Made by a program: the position numbers and the translations under genes. Below the pieces are notes generated by a model, which had not been told where the DNA came from, made no database searches, and worked only from the letters and a program-made list of their open reading frames with translations. Positions 1-11,723 of a DNA stretch of 64,000 nt are shown here, in pieces (positions within the stretch are counted from its first letter, which is position 1; every line of letters begins with the position of its first letter). The stretch comes from Kitasatospora aureofaciens (GTDB taxonomy: Bacteria; Actinomycetota; Actinomycetes; Streptomycetales; Streptomycetaceae): positions 95,406 to 159,405 of the forward strand of contig NZ_JPRF03000020.1 in the NCBI RefSeq assembly GCF_001188955.3, written 5' to 3'.

Positions 1-354
1 AAGCTGGGCTGGAAGGTGCTGATCCCGGTCTCGCTGGTGTGGCTGGTGCTGATCACCAGCGTGCGGGCGCTGCGCAACGAGGGGTACGGCTTCGGCCAGG
101 TGGTGCTGTACGTGGGGGCGCCGGTGGGCGCGGTCCTGCTGCTGGCGCTGGTGCGGGACGCCCTGAGGAAGCAGCCCGAGGAGGCCGCGGCGTCCGAGGA
201 CGGGCCGGCCGAGGCGTTCGACCCGATGGCGGGCGGGTACCCGGTGCCGCCGCTGCCCGGCCAGGTGCTCCCGCCGGTGCCACGCCGGCCCAGCCGCGCC
301 CCGAAGCAACTCCAGGACGCCCTCAACGGGGCCGACCATTCCGAAGGGAGCTGA
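1..354 (+). CDS. nuoH: NADH-quinone oxidoreductase subunit NuoH, 3' end only
   Basis: The reading frame is open from the first base and ends at 354, giving the last 117 residues of the membrane subunit of complex I that lies next to the quinone site. Two hydrophobic segments are visible (about residues 5-20 and 31-46 of the fragment). A Pro/Ala-rich cytoplasmic tail of roughly 65 residues follows, which enterobacterial NuoH lacks but actinobacterial NuoH usually has. Identification rests on this C-terminal pattern and on the position six bases upstream of nuoI. The 5' part lies outside the window, so length and start cannot be judged. Confidence 0.88.
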   Translation, partial: KLGWKVLIPVSLVWLVLITSVRALRNEGYGFGQVVLYVGAPVGAVLLLALVRDALRKQPEEAAASEDGPAEAFDPMAGGYPVPPLPGQVLPPVPRRPSRAPKQLQDALNGADHSEGS

Positions 355-360
355 TCCGCG

Positions 361-963
361 ATGTCGTCCGACCAGACGGGCCGGCCTGAGCGGGCCGACC
401 GGCCGTCGATCCTCGGCCCGGCCGCCGGTTTCGGCGTGACCTTCAGGGCCATGTTCAAGAAGCGGCTCACCGAGCAGTACCCGGAGCAGAAGAAGCCGAC
501 CGCTCCGCGCTTCCACGGCCGCCACCAGCTGAACCGGCATCCGGACGGTCTGGAGAAGTGCGTCGGCTGCGAGTTGTGCGCCTGGGCCTGCCCGGCCGAC
601 GCGATCTACGTGGAGGGCGCGGACAACCGGGACGAGGAGCGCTACTCGCCGGGCGAGCGTTACGGCGCGGTGTACCAGATCAACTACGCCCGCTGCATCC
701 TGTGCGGGCTGTGCATCGAGGCCTGCCCGACCAGGGCGCTGACCATGACCAACGAGTACGAGCTGGCCGACTCCTCCCGCAAGGACCTGATCTTCACCAA
801 GGAGCAGCTGCTGGTGGGCCTGTCCGAGGGCATGGTCGACACCCCGCACGCGATCTTCCCGGGCACCGACGAGGGCGCCTACTACCGGGGTGAGGTCACC
901 GCGGCGGCGCCGGGGACGGTCCAGCAGGAGCGCACCGACCGGGAGAAGGAGGTGCGGCCGTGA
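361..963 (+). CDS. nuoI: NADH-quinone oxidoreductase subunit NuoI (two 4Fe-4S)
   Basis: This 200-residue peripheral-arm subunit of complex I carries clusters N6a and N6b, which pass electrons from NuoG towards NuoB and the quinone. Two ferredoxin motifs are intact: Cys67, Cys70, Cys73 and Cys77, and Cys112, Cys115, Cys118 and Cys122, each with the CxxCxxCxxxCP spacing. The ATG at 361 follows the nuoH stop by six bases and is preceded by GAAGGGAG. The last four bases overlap the nuoJ GTG start, so translation is probably coupled. The acidic, Glu/Arg-rich tail after the second cluster resembles other actinobacterial NuoI proteins. Confidence 0.97.
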   Translation: MSSDQTGRPERADRPSILGPAAGFGVTFRAMFKKRLTEQYPEQKKPTAPRFHGRHQLNRHPDGLEKCVGCELCAWACPADAIYVEGADNRDEERYSPGERYGAVYQINYARCILCGLCIEACPTRALTMTNEYELADSSRKDLIFTKEQLLVGLSEGMVDTPHAIFPGTDEGAYYRGEVTAAAPGTVQQERTDREKEVRP

Positions 964-1847
964 TCGCACATCTGGCGGCGGCCACCGGGACGACCTCCAC
1001 GGGTGAGGCCGTCCAGTTCTGGGTGCTCGCGGTGATCGCGGTCGGCGGCGCGCTGGGCATGCTGCTGATGCGCAAGGCCGTGCACAGCGCGCTGTGCCTG
1101 GCGGCGACCATGATGGCGCTGGCGGTCTGCTACATGGCCCAGGGCGCGGTGTTCCTGGGCGTGGTGCAGATCGTGGTCTACACCGGCGCGATCATGATGC
1201 TGTTCCTGTTCGTGGTGATGCTGGTCGGCGTGACCAGCGAGGACTCGCTGAAGGAACAGCTGAAGGGCCAGCGGTTCGCCGCGGTGCTGTGCGGGCTGGG
1301 CTTCGGCGTGCTGCTGATCGCGGGGATCGCCAACGCGAGGCTGGACCACTTCACCGGGCTGGCCGAGGCGAACGCCGAGGGCAACGTGCCGGGCCTGGCC
1401 CGGTTGATCTTCACCCGGTACGTGTGGGCCTTCGAGGTCACCGGCGCGCTGCTGATCACGGCGGCGATCGGCGCGATGGTGCTGACCCACCGCGAGCACG
1501 TGAAGGCGCCGAGGACCCAGCGCGAGCTGGCGGCGCAGCGGGTCAGGGACAACATCCAGGTGCCGCCGCTGCCGGCGCCGGGCGTGTACGCGCGGCACAA
1601 CGCGGTGAACGTCCCGGCGCTGCTGCCGGACGGCACGGTCGCCGAGGACTCGGTGATGGCGACGCTGCGCGAGCGCGGCCAGGTCCGGGACGTCAGCCAG
1701 GCGATGCTGCAGCGGATGGCGGAGCTGGAGAACAGCACGGCGGACTGGCTGGGCCGGCCGTCCTCGGAGCGGCCCGCCGTGGCCGGTCCGCGCAAGTCCC
1801 TGGAACCGGTGCCCAACCACGAGAACGGCGAGGAGGACGCGCAGTGA
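960..1847 (+). CDS. nuoJ: NADH-quinone oxidoreductase subunit NuoJ
   Basis: Membrane subunit of complex I (ND6 family), 295 residues, starting with GTG in a GTGA overlap with nuoI. About five hydrophobic helices lie in the first 170 residues, including the conserved segment [16 protein letters not shown], which in known structures holds the pi-bulge helix coupling quinone chemistry to proton movement. The protein is about 100 residues longer than the E. coli subunit. The extra part is a hydrophilic C-terminal domain (after about residue 175) typical of actinobacterial NuoJ. Its stop overlaps the nuoK start by the same four-base arrangement. Confidence 0.96.
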   Translation: MIAHLAAATGTTSTGEAVQFWVLAVIAVGGALGMLLMRKAVHSALCLAATMMALAVCYMAQGAVFLGVVQIVVYTGAIMMLFLFVVMLVGVTSEDSLKEQLKGQRFAAVLCGLGFGVLLIAGIANARLDHFTGLAEANAEGNVPGLARLIFTRYVWAFEVTGALLITAAIGAMVLTHREHVKAPRTQRELAAQRVRDNIQVPPLPAPGVYARHNAVNVPALLPDGTVAEDSVMATLRERGQVRDVSQAMLQRMAELENSTADWLGRPSSERPAVAGPRKSLEPVPNHENGEEDAQ

Positions 1848-2143
1848 ACCCGGTCAACTACCTGTACCTGTCGGCCCTGTTGTTCACCATCGGGGCGTCC
1901 GGGGTGCTGATCCGGCGCAACGCGATCGTGCTGTTCATGTGCGTGGAGCTGATGCTGAACGCCTCGAACCTGGCGCTGGTGACGTTCTCCCGGATGCACG
2001 GGACGCTGGACGGCCAGATCATCGCCTTCTTCACGATGGTGGTCGCTGCGGCGGAGGTCGTGGTCGGCCTCGCCATCATCGTCTCCATCTTCCGGACCAG
2101 GCACTCCGCTTCGGTCGACGACAGCAACCTGATGAAGCTGTAG
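1844..2143 (+). CDS. nuoK: NADH-quinone oxidoreductase subunit NuoK
   Basis: The 99-residue, three-helix ND4L-type subunit of the complex I membrane arm. The conserved acidic residue in helix 2 that forms part of the proton path is present (the Glu in [11 protein letters not shown]). The GTG start overlaps the nuoJ stop codon (GTGA), which fixes the start, since the open frame extends far upstream only as a shadow of nuoJ. The length matches the family (about 100 residues). nuoL follows after 14 bases. Confidence 0.97.
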   Translation: MNPVNYLYLSALLFTIGASGVLIRRNAIVLFMCVELMLNASNLALVTFSRMHGTLDGQIIAFFTMVVAAAEVVVGLAIIVSIFRTRHSASVDDSNLMKL

Positions 2144-2157
2144 GCGGAGGACCTTCG

Positions 2158-4053
2158 GTGAACTCTCTCATTCCGCTGCTGGTGGCGGCTCCACTGGCCG
2201 GCTCCGCCCTGCTGCTGCTCGGCGGCCGGGCCTTCGACCGGTTCGGCCACTGGCTGGCCACCGCGCTCGCCGCGCTCTCGTTCGGCTTCGGCCTGGCGCT
2301 GTTCTGGGACATGCTCGGCCGCGACGGCGAGCACCGGGCGGTGACGGAGCACCTGTTCAGCTGGGTGCCGGTGAACGCCTTCCAGGCGGACGTCTCGTTC
2401 CGGCTGGACCAGTTGTCGATGACCTTCGTGCTGCTGATCACCGGGGTGGGCACGCTGATCCACCTGTACTCGGTGGGCTACATGGCGCACGACGAGCGCC
2501 GGCGCCGCTTCTTCGCGTACCTGAACCTGTTCCTGGCCGCCATGCTGCTGCTGGTGCTGGCGGACAACTACCTGCTGCTGTACTTCGGTTGGGAGGGCGT
2601 GGGCCTGGCCTCGTACCTGCTGATCGGCTTCTGGCAGCACAAGCCGAGCGCGGCGACGGCGGCGAAGAAGGCCTTCATCGTCAACCGGGTCGGCGACATG
2701 GGCCTGTCGATCGCGATCATGCTGATGTTCGCGGAGTTCGGCTCCTTCGCCTTCACCCCGGTCTTCGACTCGGCGCACGAGGCGAGCGAGGGCAAGCTGA
2801 CGGCGATCGGCCTGATGCTGCTGCTGGCGGCCTGCGGCAAGTCGGCGCAGGTGCCGCTGCAGTCCTGGCTGGGGGACGCGATGGAGGGCCCGACCCCGGT
2901 CTCGGCCCTGATCCACGCGGCCACCATGGTGACCGCCGGGGTCTACCTGATCACCCGCTCGGCGGCGATCTTCAACCTGGCGCCGGACGCCCGGACCGCC
3001 GTGGTGGTGGTGGGCGCGGTGACGCTGCTGTTCGGTGCGATCGTCGGTTGCGCCAAGGACGACATCAAGAAGGCGCTGGCCGGCTCGACCATGTCGCAGA
3101 TCGGCTACATGGTGCTGGCGGCGGGGCTCGGCCCGATCGGCTACGTCTTCGCGATCATGCACCTGGTGACCCACGGCTTCTTCAAGGCCGGGCTGTTCCT
3201 CGGCGCCGGGTCGGTCATGCACGGCATGGACGACGAGGTGAACATGCGTCACTACGGCGGCCTGCGCAAGCACATGCCCTGGACCTTCGCCACCTTCGGC
3301 CTCGGCTACCTGGCCATCATCGGCTTCCCCGGCCTGTCCGGCTTCTTCTCCAAGGACCGGATCATCGAGGCGGCCTTCGCCGAGGGCGGCACCGAGGGCT
3401 GGATCCTCGGCCTGTGCGCGCTGGTCGGCGCGGCGGTCACCGCGTTCTACATGACCCGGGTGATGCTGCTGACCTTCTTCGGCGAGAAGCGCTGGCAGCC
3501 CGACGCGGAGGGCAACCTCCCGCACCCGCACGAGGCGCCGAGGACCATGGTGATCCCGATGGTGCTGCTGGCCGTCGGCTCGGTGTTCGCGGGCGCGCTG
3601 TTCGACATCAACGACTCCTTCCTGAAGTGGCTGGAGCCGGTCACCGGGCACAGCGAGGGCAACTCGCCGCTCAGCTCGTGGACCGTCACCGGGCTGACCA
3701 CGGTCTGCATGCTGGCCGGCCTGGGCCTCGCGTACGTGATGTACGGGCGCTCGCCCGTCCCGGTGGTGCCGCCGGTCGGCTCCCCGCTCACCCGGGCCGC
3801 CCGCCGCGACCTGCTGCAGGACGACTTCAACCACGCCGTGCTGGTGCGGCCGGGCTCGGCGCTCACCGCGACCCTGGTCTTCTTCGACAGCCGCGGCCTG
3901 GACGGCTTCGTCAACGGCCTGGCCGCCGTCATCGGGGGCCTGTCCGGCCGGCTGCGGCGGGTCCAGAACGGCTTCGTCCGCTCGTACGCGCTCTCCATGT
4001 TCGGCGGCACGCTGGTGCTGGTCGCCTCGACTCTCCTGATGAGGTCCGTCTGA
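2158..4053 (+). CDS. nuoL: NADH-quinone oxidoreductase subunit NuoL
   Basis: The distal antiporter-like subunit of complex I, 631 residues with about 15 membrane segments and the long C-terminal amphipathic region. Recognisable family segments are [40 protein letters not shown] with the conserved His, and [11 protein letters not shown]. The GTG at 2158 has GGCGGAGG about nine bases upstream and gives the expected [15 protein letters not shown] start. A 157-base gap, the only real gap in this operon, separates it from nuoM. Confidence 0.97.
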   Translation: MNSLIPLLVAAPLAGSALLLLGGRAFDRFGHWLATALAALSFGFGLALFWDMLGRDGEHRAVTEHLFSWVPVNAFQADVSFRLDQLSMTFVLLITGVGTLIHLYSVGYMAHDERRRRFFAYLNLFLAAMLLLVLADNYLLLYFGWEGVGLASYLLIGFWQHKPSAATAAKKAFIVNRVGDMGLSIAIMLMFAEFGSFAFTPVFDSAHEASEGKLTAIGLMLLLAACGKSAQVPLQSWLGDAMEGPTPVSALIHAATMVTAGVYLITRSAAIFNLAPDARTAVVVVGAVTLLFGAIVGCAKDDIKKALAGSTMSQIGYMVLAAGLGPIGYVFAIMHLVTHGFFKAGLFLGAGSVMHGMDDEVNMRHYGGLRKHMPWTFATFGLGYLAIIGFPGLSGFFSKDRIIEAAFAEGGTEGWILGLCALVGAAVTAFYMTRVMLLTFFGEKRWQPDAEGNLPHPHEAPRTMVIPMVLLAVGSVFAGALFDINDSFLKWLEPVTGHSEGNSPLSSWTVTGLTTVCMLAGLGLAYVMYGRSPVPVVPPVGSPLTRAARRDLLQDDFNHAVLVRPGSALTATLVFFDSRGLDGFVNGLAAVIGGLSGRLRRVQNGFVRSYALSMFGGTLVLVASTLLMRSV

Positions 4054-4210
4054 TGACAGTTGCTCGCCCGCTCGCCTCCGGGCGCTCCGACCCGGCGCCG
4101 ACACTCTTCGCTCCGGCAGTCCCTCCTGCGTCGGTCGCTCGTCGCTCATCACTTCCGGCACCGGCGCGCCCTTCGGCTCGGGGCGGGGAGACGCGGCGGG
4201 AGGTGCGGCC

Positions 4211-5845
4211 ATGAGCGTCCTGCTGACCACCACCTGCGCCGTCCCGGCGGCCGGTGCGGTGCTGACCGCCGCCCTGCCCGCCGGGGCGACCGAGGCCCGG
4301 CGCCGCACCACCAAGACCGTCGCGCTGGCCGTCTCGGCCGTCACCCTGGCGCTGGCCGCCGCGGTGGCGCTGCGGTTCGACCCGCACGGCGCCCGCTACC
4401 AGCTGACCGAGTCGTACAGCTGGATCCGCTCCTTCGGCATCACCTTCTCGCTCGGCGTGGACGGCATCGGCGCGGTGCTCGCCCTGCTCACGGCCGTCCT
4501 GGTGCCGATGGTGATGCTGGCCTCCTGGCACGACGCCGACCCGGGGCCCGCAGCGCCGGACGGGACCTTGGACCCCGGCACTTTTGAGCGGCGCAGGAGG
4601 ACCCAGGGCTTCTTCGCCCTGATCCTGGCGGTGGAGGCGATGGTGATCGTCTCCTTCTACGCCACCGACGTCTTCCTGTTCTACGTGTTCTTCGAAGCCA
4701 TGCTGATCCCGATGTACTTCCTGATCGGCGGCTTCGGCGACCGGGCGGGCGGCCCCGAGTCGGCGCGCCAGCGTTCCTACGCGGCCGTCAAGTTCCTGCT
4801 GTACAACCTGCTCGGCGGCCTGGTGATGCTGGCCGCCGTGATCGGCCTGTACGTGATCGCCCAGGACCAGGGCTTCGGCACCTTCGACCTGCCGACCCTG
4901 ACCGACGCGGTCGCCGGAGGCAGCCTGAAGCTGTCCGGCACCGCCCAGAACGCGCTGTTCCTGGGCTTCTTCTTCGCCTTCGCGGTGAAGGCCCCGCTGT
5001 GGCCGCTGCACACCTGGCTGCCGAACGCGATGGGCGAGGCCACCGCGGGCACCGCCGTGCTGATCACCGCCGTGGTGGACAAGGTCGGCACCTTCGCGAT
5101 GCTGCGCTTCTGCCTCGGGCTGTTCCCGGACGCCTCGAAGACCTTCGCCCCGGCGATCCTGGTGCTGTCGCTGATCGGGATCGTCTACGGCGCGCTGCTG
5201 GCGATCGGACAGAAGGACATCAAGCGGCTGGTCGCCTACGCCTCGATCTCGCACTTCGGCTTCATCATCATGGGCATCTTCGCGCTGACCAGCCAGGGCC
5301 AGAGCGGCGCGACCCTCTACATGGTCAACCACGGCCTCTCCACCGCCGCGTGGATGCTGGTGGCCGGCTTCCTGATCTCCCGCCGCGGCTCGCGGCTGAT
5401 CGCCGACTACGGCGGGGTCCAGAAGGTCGCCCCGGTGCTCGCCGGGACGTTCCTGATCGGCAGTCTGGCGACCCTGTCGCTGCCGGGGCTGGCCCCGTTC
5501 GTCAGCGAGTTCCTGGTGCTGGTGGGCACCTTCACCCGCTACCCGGCGATCGGCGTGATCGCCACCGTCGGCATCGTGCTGGCCGCGCTGTACGCGCTGC
5601 TGCTGTACCAGCGCACCATGACCGGCCCGGTCAAGGAGGGCGTGCGGTCGATGCCCGACCTCAAGGTCCGCGAACTGGCCGTGGTGGCACCGCTGGTGGC
5701 GTTGACGATCCTGCTCGGCGTCTACCCCAGGCCGCTCACCGACCTGGTGAACCCCTCGGTGGACGCGACGCTCTCGCAGGTCCACCGGACCGACCCGGCG
5801 CCGGCCCACCCGGTCGCCGCCACCTCAGGAGGTGAGCAGAAGTGA
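4211..5845 (+). CDS. nuoM: NADH-quinone oxidoreductase subunit NuoM
   Basis: Antiporter-like proton-pumping subunit of the complex I membrane arm, 544 residues. Family segments include FYVFFEAMLIPMYFLIGGFG with the conserved Glu, the helix-7 region VKFLLYNLLGG, and PLHTWLPNAMGEATAGTAVL with the Pro-Leu-His-Thr-Trp-Leu-Pro signature. The start is ATG at 4211 after GGGAGGTGCGGCC. The gene does not overlap nuoL: the 157-base spacer has no convincing gene and may hold a processing or internal promoter signal. The 3' end overlaps nuoN by four bases. Confidence 0.97.
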   Translation: MSVLLTTTCAVPAAGAVLTAALPAGATEARRRTTKTVALAVSAVTLALAAAVALRFDPHGARYQLTESYSWIRSFGITFSLGVDGIGAVLALLTAVLVPMVMLASWHDADPGPAAPDGTLDPGTFERRRRTQGFFALILAVEAMVIVSFYATDVFLFYVFFEAMLIPMYFLIGGFGDRAGGPESARQRSYAAVKFLLYNLLGGLVMLAAVIGLYVIAQDQGFGTFDLPTLTDAVAGGSLKLSGTAQNALFLGFFFAFAVKAPLWPLHTWLPNAMGEATAGTAVLITAVVDKVGTFAMLRFCLGLFPDASKTFAPAILVLSLIGIVYGALLAIGQKDIKRLVAYASISHFGFIIMGIFALTSQGQSGATLYMVNHGLSTAAWMLVAGFLISRRGSRLIADYGGVQKVAPVLAGTFLIGSLATLSLPGLAPFVSEFLVLVGTFTRYPAIGVIATVGIVLAALYALLLYQRTMTGPVKEGVRSMPDLKVRELAVVAPLVALTILLGVYPRPLTDLVNPSVDATLSQVHRTDPAPAHPVAATSGGEQK

Positions 5846-7479
5846 GTGCCAGCGCAGTGCTCGCCGCCGCCGGCGGCAACACCCCGAGCATCCCCGCACC
5901 GCACGTCGAGTACGGCCAACTCTCCCCGATGCTGGTGGTGTTCGGCGCCGCCGTGGCCGGCGTCCTGGTGGAGGCGTTCGTCCCCCGGCGGCTGCGGCGC
6001 TGGACCCAGGTCTCGCTCTCCCTGGTCGCGCTGGTCGGCGCCTTCGTCGCCGTGGTGGTGCTGGCCGCGCAGGGCCACGGCGCGCCCCGGATCGACCTGC
6101 TGGCCATGGAGTCGGTCGCGCTGGACGGCCCGGCGCTGTTCCTGCAGGGCGTGATCCTCCTGGTCGCGGTCGTCACGGTGCTCACCTACGCCGAGCGGAG
6201 GCTGGAGCCGAAGGCCGGCGGCGAGCCCGCCGACGCCTTCGCCGCCCAGGCGGCCGCCACCCCGGGCGGGGAGCAGGAGCGGGCCGCGGTCCGGGCCGGC
6301 TTCACCACCACCGAGGTGTTCCCGCTGACCATGTTCGCGGTCGGCGGGATGCTGCTCTTCCCGGCCGCCAACGACCTGCTGACCATGTTCGTGGCGCTGG
6401 AGGTCTTCTCCCTCCCGCTGTACCTGCTCTGCGCGCTGGCCCGCCGCCGCCGGCTGCTGTCCCAGGAGGCGGCGGTCAAGTACTTCCTGCTCGGCGCCTT
6501 CGCCTCGGCGTTCTTCCTGTTCGGCACGGCGCTGCTGTACGGCTACGCCGGCAGCGTGAAGCTGGTCGACATCGCGGACATCGTCTCCGGCAAGACGATG
6601 ACCACCGCGGCGCAGCTGAGCAGCACCCGGAGCGACGTGCTGCTGCTGACCGGCCTGGCGATGCTGGCGGTGGGCCTGCTGTTCAAGGTCGGCGCGGTGC
6701 CGTTCCACTCCTGGACGCCGGACGTCTACCAGGGCGCGCCGACCCCGGTGACCGGCTTCATGGCCTCGGCCACCAAGGTCGCGGCCTTCGGGGCGTTCCT
6801 GCGGCTGTTCTACGTGGCGTTCCCCGGGCTGCGGCTGGACTGGCGACCGGTGCTGTGGGGCGTGGCGATCCTGACCATGGTGGTGGGCGCGGTGCTGGCG
6901 GTGACCCAGCAGGACGTCAAGCGGCTGTTGGCGTACTCCTCGATCGCGCACGCCGGGTTCATCCTGACCGGGGTGATCGCTGTCAACAAGCAGGGCCTGT
7001 CCTCGGTGCTGTTCTACCTGGCGGCGTACTCCTTCGTGACGCTCGGTGCGTTCGCCGTGGTCACCCTGGTGCGGGACTCCAAGGGCGAGGCGACCCACCT
7101 GTCCAGCTGGGCGGGGCTGGGCCGGCGGTCGCCGCTGGTGGCGGCGGTGTTCGCGCTGTTCCTGCTGGCCTTCGCCGGGATCCCGCTGACCTCCGGTTTC
7201 ACCGGGAAGTTCGCGGTGTTCCAGGCGGCGGCGGCCGGCGGGGCGACGCCGCTGGTGATCGTCGGTGTGCTGAGCTCGGCGGTGGCCGCGTTCTTCTACA
7301 TCCGGGTGATCGTGCTGATGTTCTTCTCCGACCCGAAGCCGGGCGGTCCGACGGTGGCGATCCCGAGCGCCTTCACGGCGACGGCCATCGGGGTGGGAGT
7401 GCTGGTGACGCTGGGGCTGGGTCTGCTGCCGCAGTACTTCCTGGACCTCGCGTCCAAGGCCTCGCTGTTCGCGTACTGA
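5842..7479 (+). CDS. nuoN: NADH-quinone oxidoreductase subunit NuoN
   Basis: Third antiporter-like subunit, 545 residues, and the last gene of the operon. Visible family features are the conserved Glu in FVALEVFSLPLYLLCALA, VKYFLLGAFASAFFLFG, and FHSWTPDVYQGAPTPVTGF with the His-Ser-Trp-Thr-Pro-Asp-Val-Tyr motif that separates NuoN from NuoL/M. The GTG start sits inside the nuoM stop (GTGA) behind GGAGGTGAGCAGAA. A loop of about 40 Ala/Gly/Glu-rich residues near residue 125 is an actinobacterial extension. A strong terminator follows 17 bases after the stop. Confidence 0.97.
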   Translation: MSASAVLAAAGGNTPSIPAPHVEYGQLSPMLVVFGAAVAGVLVEAFVPRRLRRWTQVSLSLVALVGAFVAVVVLAAQGHGAPRIDLLAMESVALDGPALFLQGVILLVAVVTVLTYAERRLEPKAGGEPADAFAAQAAATPGGEQERAAVRAGFTTTEVFPLTMFAVGGMLLFPAANDLLTMFVALEVFSLPLYLLCALARRRRLLSQEAAVKYFLLGAFASAFFLFGTALLYGYAGSVKLVDIADIVSGKTMTTAAQLSSTRSDVLLLTGLAMLAVGLLFKVGAVPFHSWTPDVYQGAPTPVTGFMASATKVAAFGAFLRLFYVAFPGLRLDWRPVLWGVAILTMVVGAVLAVTQQDVKRLLAYSSIAHAGFILTGVIAVNKQGLSSVLFYLAAYSFVTLGAFAVVTLVRDSKGEATHLSSWAGLGRRSPLVAAVFALFLLAFAGIPLTSGFTGKFAVFQAAAAGGATPLVIVGVLSSAVAAFFYIRVIVLMFFSDPKPGGPTVAIPSAFTATAIGVGVLVTLGLGLLPQYFLDLASKASLFAY

Positions 7480-7496
7480 CCGTCACCGGTCGGTTT

Positions 7497-7542
7497 GCTG
7501 GAGGTCGGTCCGGATGTCCGGGCCGATCTCCAGCCTTTGTTT
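7497..7542 (+). terminator. Rho-independent terminator of the nuo operon
   Basis: Two 12-base arms (7497-7508 and 7523-7534) pair with a single G-T wobble, leaving a 14-base loop, and the T-rich run CTTTGTTT follows directly. A T-tail is uncommon in this GC-rich sequence, so the call is firm. Confidence 0.85.
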
Positions 7543-7731
7543 CCAGACGAATTCGCCCCCACCGCCGCGTCGCCCGCGTAGCGCTCCTGACCAGGCCTTC
7601 CGGCTCGGTCATGACAGGATCCGCACGCCCGTGCAGTGATCCACTCACGACCGGATACCCTGCCTGTATGGCCAGCGGCGGCACTCAGGGACCAGGCCGC
7701 TAGATCGACCAGGGACAGAGGAGTGGTCTTC

Positions 7732-8742
7732 GTGACCGTCGTGGGACCCTTCGGGCTCAGCGTGCAGGACCGCGACCTGACCCGTGACGTCCAGGCCGGG
7801 CTGGAAGCGGTGGAGGCGGCGCTCTCCGAGGCCGTCAAGAGCGACGTCCCCTTCATCACCGTCACCGCCAGCCACCTGATGGAGGCCGGCGGCAAGCGCT
7901 TCCGTCCGCTGCTCCTGCTGCTCGCCGCCCAGTTCGGCGACCCGGGGGCGCCCGGCGTGGTGCCGGCCGCGGTGGTGGTCGAGCTGACCCACCTGGCCAC
8001 GCTGTACCACGACGACGTGATGGACGAGGCTCCGGTGCGCCGCGGGACGGAGAGCGCCAACTCCCGCTGGGACAACTCGGTGGCCATCCTCACCGGCGAC
8101 TTCCTGTTCTCCCGCGCCTCCCAGGTGCTGGCCGATCTCGGCCCGGAGGCCGTGCGGATGCAGGCCGAGGCCTTCGAGCGGCTGGTCACCGGCCAGATCC
8201 TGGAGACCCGTGGCCCCGGCCCGGACGGGGACCCGCTGCTGCACTACCTGGACGTGCTGGCGGGCAAGACCGGGTCGCTGATCGCCGTCTCCTGCCGGAT
8301 AGGAGCGCTGATGGCCGGCGCCGAGCCGTGGCTGGTGGAGACCCTCGGCGACTTCGGCGAGCGGATCGGCATCGCCTTCCAGCTGGCCGACGACGTGCTG
8401 GACATCGCCAGCGACGGCGACGAGTCCGGCAAGACCCCCGGCACCGACCTGCGCGAGGGCGTGGCCACCCTGCCGACCCTGCTGCTCCAGCAGATGCCGG
8501 CCGACCCTGGCGACCCGGACGACACCCGGCTGCGCGAACTGCTCGCCAAGGACCTCTCCGACGACGACCTGCACGCCGAGGCGCTGCGCCTGCTGCGCGC
8601 CCACCCCGCCCTGGAGCGCGCCCGCCGGGAGACCCTGCGGCACGCCGAGGAGGCCCGGGCGCTGTTGGCCCCGCTGCCGGACTGCGCGGCGAAGGCGGCC
8701 CTGGACGGGCTGTGCGACGCGGTGGCGATCCGCACCATGTGA
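7732..8742 (+). CDS. Long-chain all-trans polyprenyl diphosphate synthase
   Basis: 336-residue trans-isoprenyl diphosphate synthase that adds isopentenyl diphosphate units to an allylic primer. Both Asp-rich motifs are present: DDVMD starting at Asp94 (first, within YHDDVMDEAPVRRG) and DDVLD starting at Asp220 (second), together with GGKRFRPLL near residue 50. In actinobacteria this family usually makes the C40-C45 side chain of menaquinone, so placement beside complex I is sensible, but the chain length cannot be read from sequence. The frame is open further upstream. GTG 7732 (MTVVGPFGLSV) is chosen because it has GAGGAG at a proper distance, whereas the in-frame GTG at 7723 abuts it. Confidence 0.93.
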   Translation: MTVVGPFGLSVQDRDLTRDVQAGLEAVEAALSEAVKSDVPFITVTASHLMEAGGKRFRPLLLLLAAQFGDPGAPGVVPAAVVVELTHLATLYHDDVMDEAPVRRGTESANSRWDNSVAILTGDFLFSRASQVLADLGPEAVRMQAEAFERLVTGQILETRGPGPDGDPLLHYLDVLAGKTGSLIAVSCRIGALMAGAEPWLVETLGDFGERIGIAFQLADDVLDIASDGDESGKTPGTDLREGVATLPTLLLQQMPADPGDPDDTRLRELLAKDLSDDDLHAEALRLLRAHPALERARRETLRHAEEARALLAPLPDCAAKAALDGLCDAVAIRTM

Positions 8743-8813
8743 TCCCCGCCCACGGCGCCGCAGGGATGGGGGAGACTGGCTCCCGTCAGTTCACGCCTGC
8801 CCGGAAGGTCGCC

Positions 8814-9476
8814 ATGCGCCGCGTCGTCATCGCCGAGGACTCCGTACTGCTGCGGGAAGGTCTGACCCGGCTGCTCACCGACCGCGGCCTGGAGGTCGTG
8901 GCGGGGGTCGGGGACGGCGCCGCCCTGGTGAAGACCGTCCATGACCTGGCGGCCTCCGACGCCCTGCCGGACGTGGTGGTCTCGGACGTGCGGATGCCGC
9001 CGACCCACACCGACGAGGGCCTGCGCGCCTGCGTGGAACTGCGCGGGCGCTACCCGCACCTGGGCGTGCTGGTGCTGTCGCAGTTCGTGGAGGAGCGGTA
9101 CGCCTCCGAGCTGCTGGCCGGTTCCACCCGGGGCGTCGGCTACCTGCTGAAGGACCGGGTCGCCGAGGTGCGCGAGTTCGCCGACGCGGTGGTGCGGGTC
9201 GCCGAGGGCGGCACCGCGCTGGACCCGGAGGTGGTGCAGCAGTTGCTCAGCCGCAGCCGCAAGGGCGACGTCCTGGCCAACCTGACTCCGCGCGAGCGCG
9301 AGGTGCTCGGGCTGATGGCCGAGGGGCGCACCAACGCGGCGGTGGCCAAGCAGCTGGTGGTCTCCGACGGGGCGGTGGAGAAGCACGTCAGCAACATCTT
9401 CCTCAAGCTCGGCCTGGCACAGAGCCCGGAGGACCACCGTCGGGTGCTCGCGGTGCTCACCTACCTGAACTCCTGA
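8814..9476 (+). CDS. LuxR/NarL-family response regulator (orphan)
   Basis: 220-residue two-component response regulator. The receiver domain has the acidic pair Glu8-Asp9, phospho-acceptor Asp58 in VVSDVRMPP, and a Lys in YLLKDRVAEV. The C-terminal HTH (about residues 150-215) has LTPREREVLGLMAEG and VEKHVSNIFLKLGL. The start is ATG at 8814 with GGAAGG upstream; a longer in-frame reading runs back into the synthase gene and is not supported. No histidine kinase gene is adjacent, so the partner must be elsewhere. A hairpin lies just past the stop. Confidence 0.93.
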   Translation: MRRVVIAEDSVLLREGLTRLLTDRGLEVVAGVGDGAALVKTVHDLAASDALPDVVVSDVRMPPTHTDEGLRACVELRGRYPHLGVLVLSQFVEERYASELLAGSTRGVGYLLKDRVAEVREFADAVVRVAEGGTALDPEVVQQLLSRSRKGDVLANLTPREREVLGLMAEGRTNAAVAKQLVVSDGAVEKHVSNIFLKLGLAQSPEDHRRVLAVLTYLNS

Positions 9477-9482
9477 CCGCGA

Positions 9483-9521
9483 CGGCTCCCCGGGCGTGCC
9501 CGCCCGCGGCCCGGGGAGCCG
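9483..9521 (+). terminator. Hairpin terminator after the response regulator
   Basis: Perfect 13-base arms (9483-9495 and 9509-9521) with a 13-base GC-rich loop, seven bases after the stop codon. There is no T-tail, which is usual in streptomycetes. Confidence 0.65.
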
Positions 9522-9725
9522 CCGCGGCGCGGTGCTCCGTACGCGGAATGATCTCCGGTGGCCGAGCGTTGTCGGTGGATGCGGCGAGAGTCGCGGGCGG
9601 GTGGAATTTCCTGCCGGAGTTCCGACCGGGCTCGTGTGCGCGCGCATAGGATGCGAGCGGTGCACCAGGCGGACGGGGCACGGGGCCGCGCCCGCGGTGG
9701 TGTGCCCACGAGGAGGTCCGCGGCA

Positions 9726-11719
<1,994 letters not shown>

Positions 11720-11723
<4 letters not shown>

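Noticed and set aside
1858..4344. Very long antisense open frame opposite nuoL
   Set aside because: Composed of Arg/Gln/His-rich low-complexity sequence, the usual artefact of GC-rich third positions opposite a real gene.
7540..7730. Extra coding start for the polyprenyl synthase at 7636
   Set aside because: No ribosome site there; homologues begin MTVVGPFGL, matching GTG 7732.
9558..9725. Longer N-terminus for KorA
   Set aside because: The added residues are Arg/Gly-rich and the strong AGGAGG site supports GTG 9726.
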